Below the pieces are notes generated by a model. That model searched no databases and was not told the origin of the DNA. It saw nothing but the letters and a program-made list of their open reading frames with translations. A program made the translations under genes and the position numbers. This document shows positions 52,760 through 60,584 of a DNA stretch of 64,000 nucleotides, piece by piece. Each line of letters begins with the position of its first letter. The first letter of the stretch is position 1. Source of the DNA: Geothrix oryzisoli (GTDB taxonomy: Bacteria; Acidobacteriota; Holophagae; Holophagales; Holophagaceae); assembly GCF_022808865.1 (NCBI RefSeq), contig NZ_JAKZLB010000004.1, positions 1 through 64,000 of the forward strand. Direction: 5' to 3'.

Positions 52760-53712
52760 TCGCCCTGCGCCATCCCCTGCTCCTGCTGGTGGCCGTCCCC
52801 CTGCTCATCTGGGCCTGGCGGGTGATCTACCGCTGGGGCATCCCCTCGTCGCGGCCTTCGAGCTCCCTGGCCCGCCTCAGCTCCCACTGGCTGCCGCCGC
52901 TGCTGGCCCTGGCCCTCGGCTTGGCCGCGGCCGGGCCGGAATGGCGCCGGCCCGTGCGGGGCGAGGCCCCAGTCGTGGATTTCGCCGTGGTCCTCGACGG
53001 CAGCAGCAGCATGCAGATCCTCGACCGGCCGGAGGAGGACCGCTGGCATGCGGCCCGCCGCACCCTCGCCCAGTTCGTCCAGCGGCGCCCCGATGACCGC
53101 TTCGCCCTCATCCTGTTCAGCGCCCATCCGGTCACCCTCAGCCCCCTGACCGCCGACCACACCCGCCTGCTCCGCATGCTGGCCCGCTTGAACCTGGACA
53201 GCCGCGACGACGGCACGGCCATCGGCTCGGCCCTCATGACCGCCGTCCGGCGCCTGGAGGACAGCCCGGCCCGCAGCCGCGTGATCCTGCTCATCACGGA
53301 TGGCGTGCAGAACCGGGGTCGCGTCACGCCCCAGGAGGCCGCCGAGGAGGCCCGCCACAACGGCATCCGCATCCACGCCGTGGCCCTCGGGACGGACGGC
53401 GAAAGCCTCGTGCCCCTCGAGGGTGGCGGCTTTGCCCGCCTCCGCGTGGAGGTGGACCATGCCACCCTTCAGCAGGTGGCCCACCTCACCGGCGGCGAGT
53501 CCTTCAGCGCCGAGGATCCCGGCGGCCTGGCCCGCAGCCTCGCCGCCGTGGACCAGCTGGAGAAGACCCTCCTGCCCGTGGATCAGCCCACCGAAGGCCA
53601 GCCCCTGGCCCGCTGGTGCCTGCTGGTGGCCGCCCTGCTGGCCCTGCCCCTGGCCGCCGATCTGGCCTTCAAGCGCGGCAAGCCAAGGCCCGCCTGGGTG
53701 GAGGGATCATGA
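52756..53712 (+). CDS. BatA-like vWA membrane protein
   Basis: The 318-aa protein has two N-terminal helices (residues about 6-21 and 45-61), a von Willebrand A domain with the MIDAS DGSSS in FAVVLDGSSSMQILD and the second acid in LLITDGVQNRG, and a C-terminal helix (LARWCLLVAALLALPLAADLAF). This is the BatA architecture (Bacteroides aerotolerance). Overlapping starts and stops bind it to both neighbours. Confidence 0.9.
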   Translation: MIALRHPLLLLVAVPLLIWAWRVIYRWGIPSSRPSSSLARLSSHWLPPLLALALGLAAAGPEWRRPVRGEAPVVDFAVVLDGSSSMQILDRPEEDRWHAARRTLAQFVQRRPDDRFALILFSAHPVTLSPLTADHTRLLRMLARLNLDSRDDGTAIGSALMTAVRRLEDSPARSRVILLITDGVQNRGRVTPQEAAEEARHNGIRIHAVALGTDGESLVPLEGGGFARLRVEVDHATLQQVAHLTGGESFSAEDPGGLARSLAAVDQLEKTLLPVDQPTEGQPLARWCLLVAALLALPLAADLAFKRGKPRPAWVEGS

Positions 53713-55220
53713 ACCTGCCCTTCACCCATCCCTGGCTCCTGGCGCCCTTCGGCGCGGCGGCGCTGACGGCCCTGGGCCTGGCCCTGCGCGCCCACCTGCG
53801 GCCGGGCCTGGGCGTGCAGGTGGTGGGCCAGCGCCCGCTCTGGCAAGGCCTGGGCATGGCCCTGATGTTAGCGGGCCTGGGCCTCGGCCTGGCGGAGCCC
53901 CGCTGGGGCCTGCCCGAATTCCCGCGGCTGACCGTGCATGTGGTGCTGGATGCCAGCCGGTCCATGACCGTACCCGATGCGGGTGGACGCTCCCGGTGGG
54001 ACGCGGCGGTGGGCGCCCTGGACCACCTCTGGTCCCAGCCCCAGGCCGGCCTGCGCTGGAGCCTGGACCTGGTGACCGGCGATGCCATCCCCGTCCAGCC
54101 CCCCGGCGAGGATCGGACCCTCCTGCGCGAGGCATTGCGGGCCGTGGTCCCCGGCGAAGTCGGCTCCCCCGGCACCAGCCTGGGGCGGGGCCTGCCCCAG
54201 GTGGCCGCCCAGGCCGACCGGGATGCCCCCGCGGTGATCCTGCTGCTCAGCGACGGTGAAGAGACCTGGGAGGCCCCCGAAGCCGCCCTGGACCGCGCCG
54301 CCAGCGCCCTCAAGCAGGCCAGGCTCCCCGTCTGCGTATTGGCTTTCGGGGACGGCCAGCCGCATGCCGTTCCGGCGAAGCCCGGCCCGGAGGGGGCACC
54401 TCCGGCGGCGGAACCCGCGGTGAGCACCGCCCACCCCGAATTCCTCGCGCGCCTGGCCGAGGCCACCGGAGGCCAGGTCTTCACCAGCGGCCAAACCGCC
54501 GCCACGGGCCTCCAGGCCCTGGCCGCCGGCAGGCTCCCCCTGCCCACCCGGCGCTCCCTTCAGCCGGCCCACCCCGAGGTGGGGGCCTGGCTGGCCTTGG
54601 TTGGCCTGGCCCTCTGGCTGTTCTTCGCCGGGAAGCCCATGGCCCGCTGGCGGCCCATCCTGCTCCTGCTGGCGGCTCTGGGCGCCCCCCTCCACGCTCA
54701 GACGCGCAAGGTCTGGGCTCCTCCCAGCGTGAAGGCCTGGCTCGCCCAGCGGGCCCTGGAAGAGGGCGACCTGCCCGGCGCCCAGCGGTGGCGCCCCGAT
54801 GACGCCAAGCCCTCCCACCTCCTCCTGGCGGCCCTGATCGACCTGCGGAGCGGCTCCCCCGAAGAGGCCCTCAAGGCCCTGTCCCCCCTGATGGGCCAGG
54901 GCGCCCCCCGGCCCCTGCCGCCCTGGCGCGCCCCCGCCCTGCTGCTGGCCGCCCGGGCCCAGCTGGACGCCCAGCGCCCCGCCGAAGCCCGGGCCCTGTT
55001 GGAGCGGCTGCTGCTCGAACAGCCGGGCCAACGGGACGCCATCCACGACCTCCAGACCCTCGTGAAAGATGCCGCTCCGCCGCCTCCGCCCAACCCCAAG
55101 AAGCCCCCGCCGCCGCCCCCACCCCGTCCCAGCATGGGCGCCCAGCAGGACGAGCTGGAGGGCCTCAAGCAGCGCCTGCCCAAACCACCGAAAACGGCCG
55201 GTGGGGTGAAGGATCTCTAG
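53709..55220 (+). CDS. BatB-like vWA protein fused to a TPR/poly-proline BatC-like part
   Basis: The 503-aa protein has a BatB half (about 1-310: two helices, vWA with DASRS in HVVLDASRSMTVPD, and VILLLSDGEETWE) followed by a further helix (VGAWLALVGLALWLFFAG) and a C-terminal periplasmic half with TPR-like repeats (EEGDLPGAQRWRP; LQAAL-type; AEARALLERLLLEQPGQRDA) and a poly-proline tract (PPPPPNPKKPPPPPPPRP). In Bacteroides BatB and BatC are separate; here the TPR part appears fused. ATG overlaps the batA stop. Last gene of the operon. Confidence 0.84.
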   Translation: MNLPFTHPWLLAPFGAAALTALGLALRAHLRPGLGVQVVGQRPLWQGLGMALMLAGLGLGLAEPRWGLPEFPRLTVHVVLDASRSMTVPDAGGRSRWDAAVGALDHLWSQPQAGLRWSLDLVTGDAIPVQPPGEDRTLLREALRAVVPGEVGSPGTSLGRGLPQVAAQADRDAPAVILLLSDGEETWEAPEAALDRAASALKQARLPVCVLAFGDGQPHAVPAKPGPEGAPPAAEPAVSTAHPEFLARLAEATGGQVFTSGQTAATGLQALAAGRLPLPTRRSLQPAHPEVGAWLALVGLALWLFFAGKPMARWRPILLLLAALGAPLHAQTRKVWAPPSVKAWLAQRALEEGDLPGAQRWRPDDAKPSHLLLAALIDLRSGSPEEALKALSPLMGQGAPRPLPPWRAPALLLAARAQLDAQRPAEARALLERLLLEQPGQRDAIHDLQTLVKDAAPPPPPNPKKPPPPPPPRPSMGAQQDELEGLKQRLPKPPKTAGGVKDL

Positions 55221-55224
55221 AAGC

Positions 55225-55326
55225 CGTCAGCCATCAGCTGTCAGCTTTCAGCGAAAGAAACGGCGGCCCTCAGGCCGCCGTGCTTTGTTGACTGACAGCC
55301 GATAGCTGACAGCTGATAGCCGAAAG
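55225..55326. repeat. Intergenic inverted repeat with embedded hairpin
   Basis: GTCAGCCATCAGCTGTCAGC (55226-55245) and GACAGCCGATAGCTGACAGC (55293-55312, then TGATAGCC) form an imperfect inverted repeat. Inside it CGGCGGCC-CTCA-GGCCGCCG (55261-55280) is a perfect 8-bp stem. It sits between convergent genes, so it can end both transcripts. The outer motif recurs in the groES-groEL spacer. Confidence 0.6.
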
Positions 55327-55734
55327 CTATTTCGCCCCCAGCCAGGCTGCGAACTCGGCGCCGGTGCGGAAGGCGCCCACCTGGCGGCGGACCTCCTTGC
55401 CGTTGGCATCGAGGATCACCATGGTCGGGAAGGCTTCCAGCCCGAACTGCTCGGCCAGCCGAGTCCCCTCCGGCAACGGAGTGCGGTCGCGCTTCTGCAC
55501 CAGGGCGGAGAAGGGCACGACCTTGGCTAGGGCAGCCTGGCCCTCGGCGCTGGGGAAGATGTTCTTCTGCAGGTACTGGCAGGGGGGGCACCATTCCGTC
55601 CAGAGGTCCATGAAGATGACCTTCTTCTCGGCCTTGGCGCGCTTGAGGGCGGTCTTGTAATCGTGCTCCCACTTCACGGGTCCCTGCGCCACCAGGGGCG
55701 CGGCGATGAGCAGGAGGGCGGCGAGGGACTTCAT
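55327..55734 (-). CDS. Secreted thioredoxin-like protein
   Basis: The 135-aa protein has a signal peptide (KSLAALLLIAAPLVAQ) and a thioredoxin fold with WCPPC (48-52) in DLWTEWCPPCQYLQ, and the cis-proline region AFPTMVILDANG. WCPPC is the motif of DsbD-gamma/TlpA-like periplasmic disulfide reductases. Role in cytochrome c maturation or oxidative protein repair is plausible but unproved. Confidence 0.88.
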   Translation of the reverse strand: MKSLAALLLIAAPLVAQGPVKWEHDYKTALKRAKAEKKVIFMDLWTEWCPPCQYLQKNIFPSAEGQAALAKVVPFSALVQKRDRTPLPEGTRLAEQFGLEAFPTMVILDANGKEVRRQVGAFRTGAEFAAWLGAK

Positions 55735-55912
55735 GCTGGGACTCCGGGGAGAGGGCGGGCGGACCGCACAGGGACTTGACAGGGACTTGGATGGAGGCAG
55801 GCGGCCTTCCGTTCCATCTTCCAGGATACCCGGGCTAATCTTCCGGTTCAGCGGCCCGTAATCTCAAGCGACCCGGCGAGTGCCGACCCCATTCCTTCCA
55901 AGGAGGCCGCTC

Positions 55913-56260
55913 ATGCGCGCCATCATGATCCCGCTGGCCCTGGCGGCCAGCCTCAGTCTTCCCCTGGCCGCGCAGAGCGCGCGGTTTCTCAAGGTGGACA
56001 TCGTCTCCAAATCCTTCCACCACCATGCCAGGCACAAGGGTGAGGATGGCCCCAACGAAGTGCACATCCGCATGCCCATCAGCCTGGCCAACGGCATTCT
56101 CGACATGGCCGGTGAGGGCGAGATCAAGATCAACGGTGAAACGAAGAAGGGCATGAAGCCCGAACAGCTCCAGAAGCTGCTTGCCGGCGCCAAGCCGGGC
56201 GACCTGCTCCTGGAAGTCACCACGGACAAGGGCGATCACATCCGCGTCACCATCGAGTAG
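55913..56260 (+). CDS. Small secreted protein of unknown function
   Basis: The 115-aa product begins with a signal peptide (RAIMIPLALAASLSLPLAAQ). The mature part has SKSFHHHARHKG, RMPISLANGILDM, EIKINGETKKGMKPEQLQKL and a final DHIRVTIE. I do not recognise it. The His-rich stretch might bind metal. ATG 55913 follows AGGAGG; an upstream in-frame ATG at 55880 lacks it. A perfect terminator follows. Confidence 0.72.
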   Translation: MRAIMIPLALAASLSLPLAAQSARFLKVDIVSKSFHHHARHKGEDGPNEVHIRMPISLANGILDMAGEGEIKINGETKKGMKPEQLQKLLAGAKPGDLLLEVTTDKGDHIRVTIE

Positions 56261-56285
56261 CCGGGAGCCCCTCCGCGTGCACCAC

Positions 56286-56308
56286 AAGCCCCGCTTCGGC
56301 GGGGCTTC
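56286..56308 (+). terminator. Rho-independent-like terminator
   Basis: AAGCCCCGC-TTCG-GCGGGGCTT is a perfect 9-bp stem with a stable TTCG loop, followed by CTCGTTG. It lies 26 bp after the stop of the small secreted gene. Confidence 0.75.
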
Positions 56309-56326
56309 TCGTTGTACGCTGGAGCC

Positions 56327-56719
56327 ATGGAATCGCTGACCGAACTTCGAGTGCGCTACGCCGAGACCGATGCCATGGGCATCGTCCACCACGCCACTTA
56401 TCCGGTCTGGATGGAGCTGGGCCGCAGCGACTTCCTGCGGGAGCTGGGCCAGAGCTACGCGGACTGGGAGGCCCGGGGCGTGCGCCTCGTGGTGAACGAG
56501 ATCCGGGTCCGCTTCCGCGCGCCGGCCCGCTACGACGAGCTGGTGCAGGTGCGGACCTTCCTGCAGGAGACCGGCCGCCGTCGCATGGTGTTCGGCTACC
56601 GCATCGAGCGGGATGGCGCGCTGCTGGCCGAGGGGGAGAGCGTCCACCTGGTGGCCGGCTCCGACAACCGCGCCCGCGTGCTGCCCGAAGATCTCCTGGC
56701 CCTGGTTCAGGGGCGCTGA
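56327..56719 (+). CDS. YbgC-like acyl-CoA thioesterase
   Basis: The 130-aa hotdog-fold protein has the family motif RVRYAETDAMGIVHHATYPVWMELGR with the catalytic Asp in ETDAMGIVHH, then RVRFRAPARYDELVQV and RIERDGALLAEGESVHL. YbgC-like thioesterases cleave acyl-CoA. Start ATG 56327, after GGAG. The gene ends 13 bp inside a convergent GAF gene. Confidence 0.92.
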   Translation: MESLTELRVRYAETDAMGIVHHATYPVWMELGRSDFLRELGQSYADWEARGVRLVVNEIRVRFRAPARYDELVQVRTFLQETGRRRMVFGYRIERDGALLAEGESVHLVAGSDNRARVLPEDLLALVQGR

Positions 56720-57351
56720 AGCGTCTCCTGGGGGCACAGGCAGGTGGACGTGAGGGCGGCCAGGGCGTCCATGACCCGCCGCCGGCTTTCGCTGAAGGCA
56801 TCCGTCTGGAAGCTCTGGAAACTCACCAGCCCGACCGGTCGGTCACCCCGGCCCAGGGGGACGCCGTACCAGGAATGGGGGATGAGTCCGGTGGCCTGTT
56901 CGGCGGCGGTCAGCAGGCTGCCGGAAGCCTGCCCCTCCTCCATGGTCCGGATGTAGATGGCCCGGCCGCTGGCGAGGACCCGCTCGGACAGACCGGCCCG
57001 CTCGGAGAGCCGCCGGGACGGGTGCTGCCGGACCCGGCCACCCTCGTGGTAGAGCACGAACTCAAGCTGATCGCGGTCCCAATCCGCCAGGGCCAGGTAG
57101 AAGCAGGCCAGGCCCAGGGGCTTGAAGCAGACCTCCATGAGGGCCTCGCCCAGCTCCCGGGGGGTGAGCCCCGGACGGAGCCGCTCCACGGTGCCCAGGA
57201 GGAGATCCCGGTCCTGGTCGAGATGGCGCACCAGCTCCTGGGTTTCCTCCAGGCGGCTCTTGAGGGCCCGGTTCTCCTCCTCCACCTGGCGCAGGCGCTC
57301 GTCTTGCCTGAGGGGGGCCTGTTCCCTGGATTTTCCGCCGAAGAGACCCAT
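56707..57351 (-). CDS. GAF-domain protein with N-terminal coiled coil
   Basis: The 214-aa protein has an N-terminal helix/coiled coil (RQVEEENRALKSRLEETQEL), then a GAF domain (LGEALMEVCFKPLGLACFYLAL, RVLASGRAIYIRTM, WYGVPLGRGDRPVGLVSFQS). GAF domains bind small ligands or nucleotides; no catalytic domain follows. Start is ATG 57351 (MGLFGGKSREQ); a TTG start at 57384 is possible. Divergent from cysS. Confidence 0.8.
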   Translation of the reverse strand: MGLFGGKSREQAPLRQDERLRQVEEENRALKSRLEETQELVRHLDQDRDLLLGTVERLRPGLTPRELGEALMEVCFKPLGLACFYLALADWDRDQLEFVLYHEGGRVRQHPSRRLSERAGLSERVLASGRAIYIRTMEEGQASGSLLTAAEQATGLIPHSWYGVPLGRGDRPVGLVSFQSFQTDAFSESRRRVMDALAALTSTCLCPQETLQRP

Positions 57352-57402
57352 GAGGACACACGAAGCCTTCAGAAGAACGGACAAAGATGGTTACCTAGTG
57401 CC

Positions 57403-58851
57403 ATGAAGATGCAGCGGCAGATCTCCCTTTTCAACACCCTGACCCGAAAGATCGAGCCCGTGGTGCCCGTGGTGCCAGGGAGTGTCTCCTTGTACACCTG
57501 TGGACCCACAGTCTACAACTACGCGCACATTGGAAATTTAAGAACCTTCCTCTTCCAGGACCTCCTCAAGCGCACCTTCCAGGCCGCTGGCCACGAGGTC
57601 CGCCACTGCATGAACATCACGGATGTCGAGGACAAGATCATCCGGGATTCCCAAGGGGCCCTGCCGGCGGACGCCAGCAACGAGGCCCGCCACGAGGCCA
57701 TGAAAGCCCTCACGGAGCGCTTCACCGCCGTCTTCCTGGAGGACCTGGCCACCCTGGGCGTGCAGCAGGCCGATTTCCTCCCCCGCGCCACGGCCTACAT
57801 TCCCCAGATGATCCACCTGGTGCAGGAGCTCGAGGCGAAGGGGCTGGCCTACGTCCGCGAGGGCAGCGTCTACTACCGCATCGCCGGCTTGCCCCAGTAC
57901 GGCTGCCTGGCCCACCTCGATCGCGAGGGCATGCAGGCGGGCGCCTCGGTGGACGCGGACGAGTACGAACGCGATTCCGTCACGGACTTCGTGCTGTGGA
58001 AGGCCGCCAAGCCCGGCGAGCCCTGGTGGGACAGCCCCTGGGGCCCCGGCCGGCCCGGCTGGCACATCGAGTGTTCCGCCATGGGCATGGAGCTGCTGGG
58101 CGAGCGCGTGGACATCCACAGCGGGGGCGTGGACCTCATCTTCCCCCACCACGAGAACGAGATCGCCCAGAGCGAGGGCTGCCTGGGCCACCGCTGGGTG
58201 AACCACTGGGTCCACGGCGAGTTCCTCATGGTCGAAGGCCAGAAGATGGCCAAGAGCCTGGGGAACTTCTTCACCCTGCGCGACCTCGTGGCCAAGGGTG
58301 TGGACGCCATCGCGCTCCGCTACGCCATCCAGAGCAACCACTACCGCAAGGTTCTGAACTTCAGCTTCGAGGGCCTGCGCGCCGCCGAGAACTCCCTCAA
58401 GCGCATCCGGGCCTTCCGCAAGCGCATGGAGGGGGAGGGGCAGGCGGGCGGTGGCCCCTGGGCCGAGGCCATCGATCCCGCGGCCCGGCTCGCGCAGGCA
58501 CGGGAGGCCTTCTGGGCGGCCATGGCGGACGACCTCAACACGCCGGAGGCCCTGGCGGCGATCTTCACCCTCATCAGCGACCTCAACGCCCAGGACGACC
58601 ATGTGGCCCTCACCCGCGAGGAGCGGGACGCCGCGCTGGCCTTCCTGGACGAGGCCGACGCCATCTTCGCCGCCTGGCCCCACGAGGAGGCCAGCCTCGA
58701 CGCCGAAGTCGAGGCCCTCATCGAGGCCCGGAAGGCCGCCAAGGCCGCGAAGAACTGGGCCGAAGCCGACCGCGTGCGCGACCAGCTCAAGGCCATGGGC
58801 ATCGTGCTGGAGGACCGCAAGGACGGCACCGTCGGCTGGCGCCGCGGGTAG
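57403..58851 (+). CDS. cysS: Cysteinyl-tRNA synthetase
   Basis: The class I synthetase (482 aa) has the signature HIGN in YNYAHIGNLRTFLFQDLL, the KMAKS loop in GQKMAKSLGNFF, the zinc ligands TCGPT, HIECSAMG and HHENEIAQSE, and the C-terminal DALR-like anticodon domain. ATG 57403 gives the start. A very stable hairpin follows the stop. Confidence 0.98.
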   Translation: MKMQRQISLFNTLTRKIEPVVPVVPGSVSLYTCGPTVYNYAHIGNLRTFLFQDLLKRTFQAAGHEVRHCMNITDVEDKIIRDSQGALPADASNEARHEAMKALTERFTAVFLEDLATLGVQQADFLPRATAYIPQMIHLVQELEAKGLAYVREGSVYYRIAGLPQYGCLAHLDREGMQAGASVDADEYERDSVTDFVLWKAAKPGEPWWDSPWGPGRPGWHIECSAMGMELLGERVDIHSGGVDLIFPHHENEIAQSEGCLGHRWVNHWVHGEFLMVEGQKMAKSLGNFFTLRDLVAKGVDAIALRYAIQSNHYRKVLNFSFEGLRAAENSLKRIRAFRKRMEGEGQAGGGPWAEAIDPAARLAQAREAFWAAMADDLNTPEALAAIFTLISDLNAQDDHVALTREERDAALAFLDEADAIFAAWPHEEASLDAEVEALIEARKAAKAAKNWAEADRVRDQLKAMGIVLEDRKDGTVGWRRG

Positions 58852-58854
58852 TCC

Positions 58855-58897
58855 CAGGAAGAGGGAAGCCCGGCCAAGCCGGGCTTCCCTCTTCCTG
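58855..58897. terminator. 20-bp perfect hairpin between cysS and the PstS-like gene
   Basis: CAGGAAGAGGGAAGCCCGGC (58855-58874) and its exact complement (58878-58897) flank a 3-base loop CAA. It lies 4 bp after the cysS stop and 13 bp before the convergent gene's stop. No T-tract, but the stem is exceptionally long and perfect; it can end both convergent transcripts. Confidence 0.75.
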
Positions 58898-58910
58898 GAT
58901 GGCCCCTGCC

Positions 58911-59909
58911 CTATCGGCTGAGGCGCTTGAGGGCGATCTGGATGAACTCCGGAGGGCCGGGGAGGAGGCCGGAATCCGCGACGGCGTTCTGGCCTTCCTG
59001 GGTCAGGAGGAAGTGGATGACTTCATCGACCGCGGGAGGCAGGGGCTGGCCCGGCGTCCGGTTCAGGTAGGCGTAGAACAGGCGGGGCATGGGGTACTTG
59101 CTGGTGGTGATGGCCTCCTGGTTCGGGAAGCGGGCATCCTCGATGTGGTAGGGCGTCACGGGAAGCACCTTGTTGGCGAAGTACCAGGACGCCATGGTGC
59201 CGAAGGCGATGCCGGCCCGGTCGGTCATGACCGCTTCCGCCAGGGCGGAGGAATCGCCGCGCTCCTGGATGCCCGGCCGGAACTCGCCCTTGAGCATGGC
59301 CTGGGTGGCGAAGGAGGTGCGGGTGTTCGTCCCCTCGGCCCGGGCGTAGGCGACGATGGGCATCTTGGCCCACTCGCCCTTGACCCCCAGGTCGCCCCAG
59401 ACCATCGCCGGAGCCTTGCTGCCGCCGAGGCGGGCCTTGGAATAGATGGCGTCCAGCTGCTCCATGGAGATGGAGGTGATGGGGTTGGCCTTGTTGACGA
59501 ACACGATGTTGGCGTCGAGGCAGACGGGAATGCGCATCGGCATGTAGCCGAACTTGGCCTGGAAGGCCTTGGTCTCCTCGGTCGTGAGTTCCCGGTCGGC
59601 CAGGATGAGCAGGGCGGTGCCGTCCTGGAAGTCCTTCACGGCCTCCTTCGTGAACTTCGAGCGGTAGATGAGATTGGCCTCGGGATGGAACTTCTTGAAC
59701 CCGCTGGACCATTCGTCGCCAAGGTCCATGAGTTCGTCCGCACCTGGCAGGTCGATGGGACCTTTCACGGCGGCCTTGGGCTGATAGTGGGGGATGACGG
59801 TGGGCACCTTCGCCCGCGTCTGGGCCGTCTGGCCCTGGAGCCCCGTGAAACAGCAGAGCCCCATCACCACGGCCAAGCCCGCGGCGAAGTGAGTACGGTT
59901 CCCTCTCAT
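58911..59909 (-). CDS. PstS-like periplasmic substrate-binding protein
   Basis: The 332-aa protein has a signal peptide (FAAGLAVVMGLCCFTGLQG) and a PBP-like type 2 fold: LPGADELMDLGDEWSSGFKK, VFVNKANPITSISMEQLDAIY, GDLGVKGEWAK, GTNTRTSFATQAML and IAFGTMASWYFANK, ending FLLTQEGQNAVADSGL. These match the PstS/phosphate-binding family. No pstCAB or phoU lies beside it, so it may bind another anion or act as an orphan sensor. Start ATG 59909 has AAGGGG. Confidence 0.82.
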   Translation of the reverse strand: MRGNRTHFAAGLAVVMGLCCFTGLQGQTAQTRAKVPTVIPHYQPKAAVKGPIDLPGADELMDLGDEWSSGFKKFHPEANLIYRSKFTKEAVKDFQDGTALLILADRELTTEETKAFQAKFGYMPMRIPVCLDANIVFVNKANPITSISMEQLDAIYSKARLGGSKAPAMVWGDLGVKGEWAKMPIVAYARAEGTNTRTSFATQAMLKGEFRPGIQERGDSSALAEAVMTDRAGIAFGTMASWYFANKVLPVTPYHIEDARFPNQEAITTSKYPMPRLFYAYLNRTPGQPLPPAVDEVIHFLLTQEGQNAVADSGLLPGPPEFIQIALKRLSR

Positions 59910-60073
59910 ATGGACCCCTTGTTGAATCAGGGGGGCGGTGGGTACAGCCCCCGCGTCGATCCCCTGAAAGTTCATCGGTTAACTAGCAATGATCTGGAAA
60001 GATGCCACCATAGATGCCTTCAGGGTCATGATCCTACACCTGAACCAGCCCCCCCCGTCCATCTGGCCCTAAA

Positions 60074-60089
60074 CGTGATTGAGGTCACG
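60074..60089 (+). promoter_or_regulatory. CRP/FNR-family-like operator
   Basis: CGTGA-TTGAGG-TCACG is a 5-6-5 palindrome with the spacing of CRP/FNR family sites (TGTGA-N6-TCACA). It is 147 bp upstream of the tetraheme cytochrome start at 60221, in the gap between it and the PstS-like gene. A single site seen by eye. Confidence 0.45.
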
Positions 60090-60220
60090 CGTCCGAGGAA
60101 AAATCGACCCAGGGTCTGGATCCTTGGCGCCGCCCAAGGCACGCTGCTCGGACAAGGCCAACGCCTCTTTGTAGACTGCACTGGAATCCGGCGGCCCACC
60201 GCCGGCTCATGGGAATCGTC

Positions 60221-60577
60221 ATGACACTCGCCCGACCTATCGCCCACCTGCTCTGCGCTCTGCTCCTGGCGGCTCCGGCCCTGGCCCAGGACGCGGGCGG
60301 GCGCAAGCTGCCCGACCATCACGTCAAGGCCGGCGTCCACTGCTTCGACTGCCACCACGAGGAGAAGCCCACCAAGAAGGCGGTGGCCTCCGATTCCTGC
60401 ATGACCTGCCACGGCGACTATCCCGCCATGAAGGCCCTGACGAAGGACGTGAAGCCCAATCCACACGACTCCCACCTGGGTGAGATCCCCTGCACGGAAT
60501 GCCACCGGCAGCACCAGGCGCTGAAGGTGAAGTGCCTGGAATGCCACGAGGGCAAGTTCAAGTTCAACATCCGGTAG
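60221..60577 (+). CDS. Small periplasmic tetraheme cytochrome c
   Basis: The 118-aa protein has a signal peptide (MTLARPIAHLLCALLLAAPALAQ) and four CXXCH sites in about 60 residues: CFDCH, CMTCH, CTECH and CLECH. Additional His residues (DHHVKAGVH, HHEE, HDSHLG, HRQH) fit distal ligands. This is the Shewanella STC-like/cytochrome c3 tetraheme type, which shuttles electrons across the periplasm in metal-reducing bacteria. ATG 60209 is an alternative start. Partner is not adjacent. Confidence 0.9.
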   Translation: MTLARPIAHLLCALLLAAPALAQDAGGRKLPDHHVKAGVHCFDCHHEEKPTKKAVASDSCMTCHGDYPAMKALTKDVKPNPHDSHLGEIPCTECHRQHQALKVKCLECHEGKFKFNIR

Positions 60578-60584
60578 CCGCCAT

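Noticed and set aside
59976-60220. Extra gene in the gap before the tetraheme cytochrome
   Set aside because: The open frames have no ribosome binding site or domain; the gap is better read as a regulatory region.
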